Shown here: positions 42,552 through 50,462 of the stretch, one piece after another | How the letters are laid out: each line of letters starts with the position of its first letter | How positions within the stretch are numbered: the first letter of the stretch is position 1 | Notes under the pieces: model-generated | Databases searched by the model: none | What the model was told of the DNA's origin: nothing | Seen by the model: only the letters and a program-made list of their open reading frames with translations | Made by a program: the position numbers and the translations under genes | NCBI RefSeq assembly: GCF_012844365.1 | Contig: NZ_CP051626.1 | Coordinates: 3,348,001-3,412,000, forward strand | Direction: 5' to 3' | Source: Brevibacterium sp. 'Marine' | Lineage (GTDB): Bacteria > Actinomycetota > Actinomycetes > Actinomycetales > Brevibacteriaceae | Length of the DNA stretch: 64,000 nt

Positions 42552-42601
42552 GGGCTGAGCGTCGAGAAACGGGCGCACATGCGTTTCTCGACGCTCAGCC
42601 C
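42552..42601. terminator. Perfect 20-bp stem-loop
   Basis: GGGCTGAGCGTCGAGAAACG and its exact complement enclose a 10-nt loop. It lies between convergent genes (MatC-like and GNAT) and will fold on either strand, so it is probably a bidirectional terminator. A partial extra copy of CGAGAAACGGGC lies just left of it at 42544-42555. Confidence 0.75.
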
Positions 42602-42622
42602 GATTCTCGGCGCAGCCGCCCC

Positions 42623-43210
42623 TCAGCCCAGAGGTTTGGACAGCATCACGAACGCGAGGTCGTCGACCTTCGGCAGGCCGAAGCGTTCGTCGCCATAGGG
42701 GAAGGGTTCGACTTCTCCGGTGCGCGAGTAGCCGCGGCGTTCGTAGTAGGCGATGAGTTCCTCGCGTTTGTTGATCACGCTCATCCGCATCGATGTCGCG
42801 CCCCAATGCTCGGCCACCCATGCCTCCGCGAGGCCGATGAGCGCGGACCCCACACCTTTGCCCTGCCCCAGCGGAGAGACGGCGAGCACGCCGAGGTAGG
42901 CGGCTCCGTCTTCGGGTTCGCGCACGTAGACGCTGGCGACGGCGCGGCCCTGCTCATCGCGGGCGAGCAGGATCTGGGAGTCCGCCTCGGCGAGCATGTC
43001 CTCGGCCATCGGGCCGTCGAGTCGCTGTCCGCCCAACAGGTCAGCCTCGGTCGTCCACCCTTGCTTCGACCCCTCGCCGCGGTAGGCCGAGGACACGAGC
43101 TCGACATAGTCGGCGATGTCGGCAGACGTCAGTTCGGCGACCTCGAAGCCGACTGCGCTCAGCTTCTGGCGGTGCGCGTCGACCGGGGACGCCGAGGGGT
43201 GTGCGGTCAT
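42623..43210 (-). CDS. GNAT-family N-acetyltransferase
   Basis: A 195-residue GNAT. Motif A is LGVLAVSPLGQGKGVGSALI (Q-G-K-G-V-G acetyl-CoA loop), followed by SMRMSVINKREELIAYYERR and GYSRTGEVEPFPYGD. The N-terminal half has VELVSSAYRGEGSKQGWTTE, common in GNATs of unknown acceptor. ATG 43210 has AGGAG 8 nt upstream. A copy of the inverted CCGAGGCGG occurs at 42982-42990. Confidence 0.8.
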   Translation of the reverse strand: MTAHPSASPVDAHRQKLSAVGFEVAELTSADIADYVELVSSAYRGEGSKQGWTTEADLLGGQRLDGPMAEDMLAEADSQILLARDEQGRAVASVYVREPEDGAAYLGVLAVSPLGQGKGVGSALIGLAEAWVAEHWGATSMRMSVINKREELIAYYERRGYSRTGEVEPFPYGDERFGLPKVDDLAFVMLSKPLG

Positions 43211-43390
43211 AGGTGGGACTCCTTCACAATCGTTCGTGCGGCTGCGTCCGACCAGGCTAGTCGCTTCCTCAGGAACAGAACTATAGTGTCAATTGTCAGG
43301 ACGGCGACGAGCGTCAACCGATCGCCGACGACTATCGCGCAGTGCCGCCGACACGGACATACGGGGCACCGACATTCGGGAGGAACGACC

Positions 43391-43717
43391 ATGGACATCG
43401 ACATCTCGGGAGAGACCTTCACCATCGCCGAGGATGCCGCCGCCAAACGCTTCACCGTCTCCCATGCGGGCAAGGTCATCGGCCTCGCCGACTACATCGA
43501 CCGTGAGGCGAGTGCCGATGACACCGCCGACGGTCCGGTGCGCACCTTCACCCACACCGAGGTCTCGCCCGAGTGGGGCGGTCGCGGCCTGGCGGCCAAG
43601 CTGGTGCGCTATGCCCTCGAGACCAGCGCCGAGGCGGGGCTGAAGTTCCGCACCACGTGCTCTTATGTGCAGAATTTCCTGGCCAAGAACGACGAGTTCG
43701 ACAAATTCGTCGCCTGA
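43391..43717 (+). CDS. Small GNAT-like acetyltransferase
   Basis: A 108-residue protein of the single-domain GNAT group (YidJ-like, PF14542). It has KRFTVSHAGKVIGLADYI, then RTFTHTEVSPEWGGRGLAAK with the G-G-R-G-L-A acetyl-CoA loop, and a terminal TCSYVQNFLAKNDEFDKFV, where the conserved Cys lies. ATG 43391 has GAGGA 7 nt upstream. It acts probably on a small molecule; target unknown. TATAGT at 43282-43287 is a possible -10. Confidence 0.8.
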   Translation: MDIDISGETFTIAEDAAAKRFTVSHAGKVIGLADYIDREASADDTADGPVRTFTHTEVSPEWGGRGLAAKLVRYALETSAEAGLKFRTTCSYVQNFLAKNDEFDKFVA

Positions 43718-44084
43718 GGGTCCGATTCCGTCTCGTCAGTTCCCTGCCCGGTCTCGTCACGTCGCAGTGACCGGGCCGGCATCGCTCAGTGTCGGGGGCG
43801 TCAGCTCATCGCGATCAGTGCACTCGCCCACGCTTCACTGTCGATAATCGCCCGCGCTTCGACTGCCGACGGTGGCTCCGCAGCCGATGGGCCGGACGAG
43901 CCCCCGCCTGACGAGTCCCCCGCCTGAGGAGTCCCCCGCGTGACGGGCATCGGCAGCGAATTCCCCACGACGCTTCGGGCCGAAGAGCACTAAACTGGAA
44001 GCAGCCGCGTTCCGGTACTGCGGCGGGGACGTTCTCACGCCGACCACGCGGTTCTGCACCGACGACACTCAAGGAGGACGCGTC
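43718..44084. other. Non-coding gap with tandem repeats and dehydrogenase promoter
   Basis: No gene is supported. Three units of 15-16 bp (GACGAGTCCCCCGCCT-like) lie at 43895-43941. Near the right end, TAAACT at about 43992 may be the -10 of the succinate-semialdehyde dehydrogenase gene. The repeats could be a remnant of duplication. Confidence 0.5.
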
Positions 44085-45542
44085 GTGGACATCACCCCGA
44101 TCATCGACAAACTTGGCACCGGCCTGTTCATCAACGGCCGGTGGCGCGAGGCCGAGGGCGGCAAGACCATCAACGTCCGCAATCCCGCAACCGGCAAGAT
44201 CATCACCACCGTGGCCGACGGCTCCGCCGCCGATGCCGAAGAGGCCATCGCGGTCGCCGGTGACACACAGGCAGATTGGGCAGCCACCTCGCCGCGCGAA
44301 CGCTCCGAGATCCTGCGCCGGACCTTCGAACTGCTGCATGACCGCGCCGACGACATCGCCGCGGTCATGACCGCAGAGATGGGCAAGCCGTTCGCCGAGT
44401 CCAAGGGCGAGGTCACCTACGGCGCCGAATTCTTCCGCTGGTTCTCCGAAGAGGCTGTGCGCATCGAGGGTGACTACTCGCAGTCACCGGACGGCAAGAA
44501 TCGCATGCTCATCTCGCGCGAGCCCGTCGGCCCCTGCATTCTCATCACTCCGTGGAACTTCCCTCTGGCCATGGGCGCCCGCAAGATCGGACCCGCTGTC
44601 GCCGTCGGCTGCACGATGGTGTTCAAGCCCGCGAAGCTGACCCCGCTGACCTCGCTCATGCTCGTCGACGTCCTCGTCGAGGCCGGCCTGCCTGCCGGCG
44701 TGCTCAACCTCGTCACCTCCGACTCCGCGCGCCGCGTCGTCACTGCCTGGATGGAGTCCGGCATCGCCCGCAAGGTCACGTTCACCGGGTCCACCGAGGT
44801 GGGGGTGGGCCTGCTCAAGCAGGCCGCCGACAACGTCATGAAGACGTCGATGGAGCTCGGCGGCAACGCGCCGTTCGTCGTCTTCGCCGACGCCGACATC
44901 GACAAGGCCGTCGAAGGCGCGGTGGTCGCGAAGATGCGCAACGGCGGTGAGGCCTGCACCGCGGCGAACCGCATGTTCGTCCATTCCTCTCTCGCCGAGG
45001 AGTTCTCCTCGAGACTGGCCGAACGCATCGGCGCGATGAAGGTGGGCAACGGCCTCGACGAAGGAACCGAGATGGGCCCGCTCGTCGACCAGGACACCCT
45101 CGACAAGGTCGCCGATCTTGTCGATGAGGCAGTGGCCAAGGGAGCGAAGGTCCTCACCGGAGGAACCAGGATCGACGGCGACGGTTTCTTCTACACCCCG
45201 ACAGTGTTGACCGACATTCCCGATGACGCCGAGATCCGGACGACGGAGATCTTCGGCCCCGTGGCCCCCATCGTCACCTTCGACACGGACGAACAAGGCA
45301 TCGCCTTGGCCAATGAGACCGAGTTCGGCCTCGTCGGCTACCTGTTCAGCGAGAACGTCGAACGTGCCCTCGGACTCGCCGACAAGATGGAGGTCGGCAT
45401 GGTCGGGCTCAACACCGGCCTGGTCTCGAACCCGGCTGCGCCGTTCGGCGGAGTGAAGATGTCCGGCCTCGGCCGCGAGGGCGGACGCGTCGGCATCGAC
45501 GAGTTCCTCGAGGTCAAGTACGTGGCCCTGCCCCGCAGCTGA
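44085..45542 (+). CDS. gabD: NAD(P)-dependent succinate-semialdehyde dehydrogenase
   Basis: A 485-residue aldehyde dehydrogenase of the GabD group. Motifs: FINGRWREAEGGKTINVRNP, CILITPWNFPLAMGARKIGP, TFTGSTEVGVGLLKQAADNV, MELGGNAPFVVFADADIDKA with the general-base Glu, and NGGEACTAANRMFVHSS with the catalytic Cys. GTG 44085 follows a perfect AAGGAGG. It would complete GABA or succinate semialdehyde breakdown to succinate; no gabT is nearby. Confidence 0.85.
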   Translation: MDITPIIDKLGTGLFINGRWREAEGGKTINVRNPATGKIITTVADGSAADAEEAIAVAGDTQADWAATSPRERSEILRRTFELLHDRADDIAAVMTAEMGKPFAESKGEVTYGAEFFRWFSEEAVRIEGDYSQSPDGKNRMLISREPVGPCILITPWNFPLAMGARKIGPAVAVGCTMVFKPAKLTPLTSLMLVDVLVEAGLPAGVLNLVTSDSARRVVTAWMESGIARKVTFTGSTEVGVGLLKQAADNVMKTSMELGGNAPFVVFADADIDKAVEGAVVAKMRNGGEACTAANRMFVHSSLAEEFSSRLAERIGAMKVGNGLDEGTEMGPLVDQDTLDKVADLVDEAVAKGAKVLTGGTRIDGDGFFYTPTVLTDIPDDAEIRTTEIFGPVAPIVTFDTDEQGIALANETEFGLVGYLFSENVERALGLADKMEVGMVGLNTGLVSNPAAPFGGVKMSGLGREGGRVGIDEFLEVKYVALPRS

Positions 45543-45613
45543 CACGAGACCGGAGTCCGCTGCTGCGCGCGATCTTCGGCTACGGCTGACTCCCTCGGCT
45601 TTCCCCGCGACAG

Positions 45614-46684
45614 TCAGCCGCGCAGGTCCACCCACTGCTTGACCCCGGGCCGACGGCAGGCATTGGCACCGAGCAGATGGGGTGCATCGTCGAGCGAGAG
45701 TCCGGTCCCTACGATCGCCTCGGTCGGCAGCGTCTCGAGCATGGCGACCGCGGTCGCCATGTCCTGCGGGTGTTCGTAGATGAAAGAGCCACGAATTCTC
45801 AGCTGCCGCTGGACGATGTCGAACGTCGAGGCGCCGAGGCGGTCGTGGTCCTCTCCGACGACCGTGACCTTTGCGAATGGAGACAGGTGGTCGACAACGG
45901 CGGCGAGCCCATCTGGTACTCCGGCCGCATCGATGACGATCCGAGGCTCTCGGCCGGCGCCGGGGACGAAGGCTCGGGCCCCGAGTTCGACCGCCAGCCG
46001 CAGCCGAGTCTCGTCCGGTTCGCTCACCAATGGACGATAGCCGCGGTCGACGAGAATGAGCGTGGCCAACAGGCCTTGGGCTCCGGCACCGATGACGAGG
46101 ACGTCTTCCCCACCCTGCAGGTCGGTACGACGGATCGCAGCGGCAGCAACCGCCAACGGTTCAGCGCACACGGCTCGCTCCACAGGTATCTCGGCCGGCA
46201 GGCGATGGCAGAATCCGCCGGGATGGTCGAGCACCTCGGCGAGGAATCCCGGCTGTGTGAGCACGCCGGCGCTCAGTCGGGAGGCACATGCTGAGGTCAT
46301 GCCGCGGAGGCAGTACTCGCACCGCCCGCAGGTGATGTTGGGTTCAAGCGCGACCCTGTCACCGATCGCCCATTCCTCGGCCCCGCGCCCCACCTCGGTG
46401 ATCTCTCCGACGCCTTCGTGGCCGAGCCGCCATGGCAGCTCGGGAGTCGTCCGCGAACCGGAGGCCAGGCTGAGGTCGGTGCCGCAGATCCCCACTGCGA
46501 GCATTCGCACCCGCACATGCCCTTCCGCGGGGCGACCGTGCGGACCCGTACGGGTCACGACTTCGACGCGACCAGGTGCGGTGATCTCGACTGACCGGAT
46601 CGATCCGCTCGAGGCAGACTCCGATCCGGCTCGCTTCTCAGCGGTCGGCATGGCGGCGGCGTAAGAGGGGCGGCGAGCCATCAA
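45614..46684 (-). CDS. Zinc-dependent alcohol dehydrogenase (MDR family)
   Basis: A 356-residue medium-chain dehydrogenase. Catalytic zinc ligands are in VGICGTDLSL and WRLGHEGVGEITEVG; the structural zinc has four Cys in CGRCEYCLRGMTSACAS. The cofactor loop is VLVIGAGAQGLLATLILVDR. The pattern resembles sorbitol, threonine or L-idonate dehydrogenases. It overlaps the upstream MHS transporter gene by four bases, suggesting that the transported sugar alcohol or acid is its substrate. Confidence 0.8.
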   Translation of the reverse strand: MMARRPSYAAAMPTAEKRAGSESASSGSIRSVEITAPGRVEVVTRTGPHGRPAEGHVRVRMLAVGICGTDLSLASGSRTTPELPWRLGHEGVGEITEVGRGAEEWAIGDRVALEPNITCGRCEYCLRGMTSACASRLSAGVLTQPGFLAEVLDHPGGFCHRLPAEIPVERAVCAEPLAVAAAAIRRTDLQGGEDVLVIGAGAQGLLATLILVDRGYRPLVSEPDETRLRLAVELGARAFVPGAGREPRIVIDAAGVPDGLAAVVDHLSPFAKVTVVGEDHDRLGASTFDIVQRQLRIRGSFIYEHPQDMATAVAMLETLPTEAIVGTGLSLDDAPHLLGANACRRPGVKQWVDLRG

Positions 46685-48045
46685 GCCGACACGACCTGAG
46701 TGGACTCAACAGTCGAGCGTTCGGAGCGGCGGCCGATCTGCCATTTGCGCACGAGGTGCATGGCGATCGAGATCGAGATGAGGCAGCCGCCCCCGAGGTA
46801 GGCCGCCACGAGGTACCAGGTACCGTTGCCGAGTCCGACGAGGAACGTCGCGATGAACGGCGTGAAGCCGCCGGCGATCGCGCTGGCGAGCTGGTATCCG
46901 ACTCCCGCTCCGCTGTAGCGGAATTCGGGACTGAACATCTCGGCGAACAGCGGCTGCTGGACGCTGACGACGGCATCGTGAGCGATGTTGATGAGCAGCA
47001 CTGCGAAGATGACGATGCCGACGATGTTCCCGGCCTCGAGGACGAGGAAGAACGGGACGGCGCTGATCAGGCCGATGATGCCGCCGGTGAGGTAGACCCG
47101 CAGGCGTCCGTAGCGGTCGGAGAGGTAGGCGAAGGCGGGGATCGTGACGATGCCGAGACCTCCGACGAGGAGGGTGATGTTGAGCATGACCTGCCGATCG
47201 AGGCCGAGCTGCTCTGTCGAATACGACAGGGCGAAGGTCGTGACGATGTACATGGTCAGCAGTTCGATGAACCGCAGGCCGACGATCTGGAAGATCTGTG
47301 CGGGATAGCGTTTGAAAGCTTCGAGGATCGGCAGCTTCGCGGTTTTGTCGGTCTTCGCATTCTTCACACGTTCGACGTACTCCTCGGACTCCTCAACACC
47401 GGCACGGATCCACAGCCCGACGATGACGAGGACGGCGCTGAAGAAGAACGGAATGCGCCATCCCCAAGCGAGGAAGGCCTCGGCGGAGAAATTGCTGCTG
47501 AGCAGGGCTACAAGCCCGGTGGCCAGCAGCAGTCCGAACGAATAGCCGATCTGGACTCCACTGGAGAAGAAGGCCCGCAGCTTCGACGGTGCGCTTTCGA
47601 CGGCCATGAGCGCGGCACCGCCCCATTCCCCGCCGACGGCGATGCCCTGGATGCAACGCAGCAGCACCAGCAGGGCAGGAGCGAGCCAGCCGACGGACTG
47701 GTAGGTCGGCAGGAATCCGATGAGGGCGGTAGCCACACCCATGATCGTCATCGTCCACACGAGCATGGACTTGCGACCGAGGCGGTCGCCGAAGTGGCCG
47801 AAGATGATGCCGCCGAGCGGGCGGAAGATGAATCCGACGCCGAAGGTCGCGAATGCGGCGAGCGTTCCGGCGTGGGAACTGTAGTCGGGGAAGAAGAGTT
47901 CGCCGAAGACCAGCGCGGCGACGATTCCGTAGAGGAGGAAGTCGTACCATTCGACGACGGCACCGATGAACGACCCGGCTGCCGCGCGGTGGGCGCGCCG
48001 TACCCCGACCCTGTCGGCGTTGACCCGGTCTTCGATACCGACCAT
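46681..48045 (-). CDS. MHS-family MFS transporter
   Basis: A 454-residue metabolite:H+ symporter. Typical features: GSFIGAVVEWYDFLLYGIVA, the loop HFGDRLGRKSMLVWTMTIMG and RCIQGIAVGGEWGGAALMAV (MHS signature). ATG 48045 follows GAGGAGG. First gene of an operon with the zinc alcohol dehydrogenase. Substrate could be a polyol, dicarboxylate or aromatic acid. Confidence 0.85.
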   Translation of the reverse strand: MVGIEDRVNADRVGVRRAHRAAAGSFIGAVVEWYDFLLYGIVAALVFGELFFPDYSSHAGTLAAFATFGVGFIFRPLGGIIFGHFGDRLGRKSMLVWTMTIMGVATALIGFLPTYQSVGWLAPALLVLLRCIQGIAVGGEWGGAALMAVESAPSKLRAFFSSGVQIGYSFGLLLATGLVALLSSNFSAEAFLAWGWRIPFFFSAVLVIVGLWIRAGVEESEEYVERVKNAKTDKTAKLPILEAFKRYPAQIFQIVGLRFIELLTMYIVTTFALSYSTEQLGLDRQVMLNITLLVGGLGIVTIPAFAYLSDRYGRLRVYLTGGIIGLISAVPFFLVLEAGNIVGIVIFAVLLINIAHDAVVSVQQPLFAEMFSPEFRYSGAGVGYQLASAIAGGFTPFIATFLVGLGNGTWYLVAAYLGGGCLISISIAMHLVRKWQIGRRSERSTVESTQVVSA

Positions 48046-48242
48046 CGGTTCCTCCTCTGAACGCTGGCTCTGCTCTCTGCCGACCGCCCTCGCGTGGTCG
48101 ACGGTGAGCAATCTAGCACGGTCAAAGACTGCCGAGGCGGCCGTGTCCAGCAGGGGAACATACAGCCCCCAGGCAGGTTCGTGCCGCGGTTCCGACCTTC
48201 CCCAGACCGGCCCGGTCGGTGGGGGCGTTAGAATCGGCAACT

Positions 48243-48302
48243 GTGAACGTCCGCGTGCTTCATCGCCTGCGTCCGCCGTCCGTGCTCGGTCGGCGCCCAT
48301 GA
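48243..48302 (+). CDS. Possible leader peptide (uORF)
   Basis: GTG 48243 opens a 19-codon frame, MNVRVLHRLRPPSVLGRRP, that ends at TGA 48300-48302 and overlaps the next start by ATGA. TAGAAT lies 8 nt upstream of the GTG, so the message could be leaderless. It might couple translation of the immunity-type gene. Chance is not excluded for so short a frame. Confidence 0.35.
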   Translation: MNVRVLHRLRPPSVLGRRP

Positions 48303-48808
48303 TCCTGCCGGAGGTGCGCGATCCGCGGATGATCACGATTCGCCGAGGCGGCTCGCTGACCGATGCCGACCACCGGCTTCTCGCGTTGTGGGCCGCCGAC
48401 TGTGCGGAACACGTCCTGCCGTACTTCGAATCCGCCTGCCCCGAGGATGAGCGACCACGCAGCGCCATTGCCGCCGCACGGGCGTGGGCAGCCGGTGAGA
48501 TGCGGATGATGGAGGCTCGTGCCCTCGGTGGTCATGCCATGGGTGCCGCACGACCCCTGCGTGGGCCCGCCCGGTTCGCCGCCTACGCGGCGGGGCAGGC
48601 GGCCTGCGTCGGGCACGTCGCCGAACACGACCTCGGGGCGGCGGCCTACGCGATCAAAGCGGCCCGCGGACGGTCTGGCCAAGACCTCGCGGCCGGTCGT
48701 GCCGAACGCGACTGGCAGCGCGAGCGGTTGCCGACCGATGTCCGCGAACTCGTACTGGACGATCAGGTGCGGCGCGACGCGATCTGTTGGTTCGCCTTCA
48801 GCGCCTGA
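48299..48808 (+). CDS. Putative immunity-type protein
   Basis: A 169-residue helical protein resembling the family annotated as putative immunity protein (Imm-5-like): DHRLLALWAADCAEHVLPYF, RSAIAAARAWAAGEMRMMEA, then AARFAAYAAGQAACVGHVAEH-like alanine-rich helices and a final DVRELVLDDQVRRDAICWFA. No toxin or secretion gene is nearby, so it is an orphan; it could protect against effectors of neighbours or have another role. ATG 48299 was chosen by the ATGA overlap with the small upstream frame. A strong hairpin follows. Confidence 0.6.
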   Translation: MILPEVRDPRMITIRRGGSLTDADHRLLALWAADCAEHVLPYFESACPEDERPRSAIAAARAWAAGEMRMMEARALGGHAMGAARPLRGPARFAAYAAGQAACVGHVAEHDLGAAAYAIKAARGRSGQDLAAGRAERDWQRERLPTDVRELVLDDQVRRDAICWFAFSA

Positions 48809-48826
48809 TCGCCGGCAGCACCATCG

Positions 48827-48866
48827 ACGACAGATAGCACGCTTTCAAACGGATGCTATCTGTCGT
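48827..48866. terminator. Perfect 13-bp stem-loop after the immunity-type gene
   Basis: ACGACAGATAGCA and TGCTATCTGTCGT enclose a 14-nt loop, 18 nt after the stop. Likely terminator. It is AT-richer than most hairpins in the window. Confidence 0.65.
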
Positions 48867-48943
48867 GAACTGGGCTGCCCGCGACATACCCTGGACACCA
48901 TCACCCCTGGCGTGACGAAGCCCCGCACGGAGGCGGGTTCTAG

Positions 48944-48986
48944 CGATCCCCGCAACACCTTGAACTTCAAGGAGTTGCGGGGATCG
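48944..48986 (+). promoter_or_regulatory. Hairpin abutting IS30 transposase start
   Basis: CGATCCCCGCAAC and GTTGCGGGGATCG (13 bp) surround an inner stem CCTTGAA/TTCAAGG. The right arm ends at the G of the GTG start. In read-through transcripts this would mask the start region, a known way for IS elements to limit transposase synthesis. Confidence 0.6.
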
Positions 48987-50359
48987 TGTCGTTCAATGAG
49001 TTGAAAGAGAAGTTTCTCGAGACGCTGAGGCGTTCGGACATCGGGATCTCAGCCGCCGCTCGCGAGGTCGGTGTCAACCGGAACACCGCGTACGGGTGGG
49101 CACGGCGGGTCGGGATCCGTGGACGTGGGGTCAGGGGAAACGGTCCTCACCCTCGTAAGTCTGAGTACATGCAATTACGCGCCGATGGCATGTCGCAATC
49201 AGAAGCAGCGGCCAGAGTTGGCGTCAACGTGCGCTCAGCGCGGGACTGGGACCAGGGTGTCCGGCATGTGAGTAACTCGCGTATCTATCCCGATGGCACC
49301 GTAATCGATTACAACACCGGTATGACTATGCAGGTAGAAGTTCCCGCCCTGCCGGCGGTGGAGGCCGTGCTCCATCCCCGGTATCTCTCGCTCGAGGAGC
49401 GGGAGACGATCGCTGACCTGTATCGCAGTGGCATGAGTCTGCGCGCGATCGGTCGCGTGCTGGGAAGACCTGCCTCGACGATCAAGCGTGAGCTCGATGC
49501 TCGTTCTGAGGAAGGCCGCTATCAGCCCTACGTCGCCCATCGTGCCTGGGCAGCGTCGAGGTCCAGGCCGAAGTCCTCGAAGCTCGTCACCCACGTGTCG
49601 TTGCGGGAGTACGTGCAGGAGAAGCTGTCGGTACGGTGGTCGCCGGAGCAGATCAGCCACACTCTAAGGAAGGAATTTCCCGACGACGAGAGTATGAGAG
49701 TGAGCCCGGAGACGATCTATCAGGCGTTGTACATCCAGGCCCGCGGTGGGCTCAAGCGCGAGGTCGCGGAGGCACTGCGGACCGGGAGGACACGCCGGAA
49801 GCCGCGCAAGCATCCCGGCCAGCGCACGCCCAGATTCATCGACGAGATGGTGATGATTTCGGAGCGGCCGCCCGAGATCGAGGACCGCGCGGTGCCTGGC
49901 CATTGGGAAGGCGATCTGATCGTCGGGCCAGGCAGTGCTTCGGCGATCGTGACGCTGGTGGAGCGAACGACTCGATACGTGCTCCTGGGGCATCTACCCG
50001 GCGGGCACACCGCCGGGGAAGTCCGTGACGTGCTCACCGGGTTGATCGGTACGCTGCCAGAGCATCTGCGGGGGTCACTGACCTGGGACCAGGGCACCGA
50101 GATGGCAGCGCATAAGCAGTTCAGCATCGCGACTGGGGTTCCGGTCTATTTCTGTGATCCGCACTCACCCTGGCAGCGGGGCAGCAACGAGAACACAAAC
50201 GGGCTTCTGCGCCAGTACTTCCCGAAGAGCACGGACCTGCGGCCGTACGGGCCTGAAGACCTTGAGCACGTCGCTCAAGAGCTCAATGGTCGTCCACGCA
50301 AGACGCTCGACTGGGATACCCCAGCCGAGCGTCTTCGTGATTTACTGATGATGTCTTAA
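48986..50359 (+). CDS. IS30-family transposase
   Basis: A 457-residue transposase. Two HTH units (SDIGISAAAREVGVNRNTAY and RYLSLEERETIADLYRSGMS with LRAIGRVLGRPASTIKREL) precede a DDE domain: GHWEGDLIVGPGSASAIVTL, SLTWDQGTEMAAHKQFSIAT and SPWQRGSNENTNGLLRQYFP. The additional N-terminal HTH is seen in longer actinobacterial IS30 members. Complete, apparently active. Confidence 0.9.
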   Translation: MSFNELKEKFLETLRRSDIGISAAAREVGVNRNTAYGWARRVGIRGRGVRGNGPHPRKSEYMQLRADGMSQSEAAARVGVNVRSARDWDQGVRHVSNSRIYPDGTVIDYNTGMTMQVEVPALPAVEAVLHPRYLSLEERETIADLYRSGMSLRAIGRVLGRPASTIKRELDARSEEGRYQPYVAHRAWAASRSRPKSSKLVTHVSLREYVQEKLSVRWSPEQISHTLRKEFPDDESMRVSPETIYQALYIQARGGLKREVAEALRTGRTRRKPRKHPGQRTPRFIDEMVMISERPPEIEDRAVPGHWEGDLIVGPGSASAIVTLVERTTRYVLLGHLPGGHTAGEVRDVLTGLIGTLPEHLRGSLTWDQGTEMAAHKQFSIATGVPVYFCDPHSPWQRGSNENTNGLLRQYFPKSTDLRPYGPEDLEHVAQELNGRPRKTLDWDTPAERLRDLLMMS

Positions 50360-50462
50360 CCATCAGGTGTTGCGAGGACCCCTAGAAACTGCCGGATTGT
50401 GCGGGGCTTCTGCGTCTGCATCGCGAATTCCGTGCCGCCCGAAACTCAGCTGCTTCGGGGCA

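Larger units (their letters stand above)
48938..50387 (+). mobile_element. IS30-family insertion sequence
   Basis: About 1,450 bp bounded by imperfect 22-bp inverted repeats: TTCTAGCGATCCCCGCAAC... at 48938-48959 and its counterpart ending ...CCCCTAGAA at 50366-50387 (18 or 19 matches of 22). No clear target duplication is visible. One intact transposase gene fills it. Confidence 0.85.
48917..50410. repeat. 12-bp hairpin split by the IS30 element
   Basis: GAAGCCCCGCAC (48917-48928) and GTGCGGGGCTTC (50399-50410) are exact complements on the two sides of the IS30 copy. Without the IS they form a hairpin with a loop of about 20 nt, probably the terminator of the gene to the right (bottom strand). 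Confidence 0.7.
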
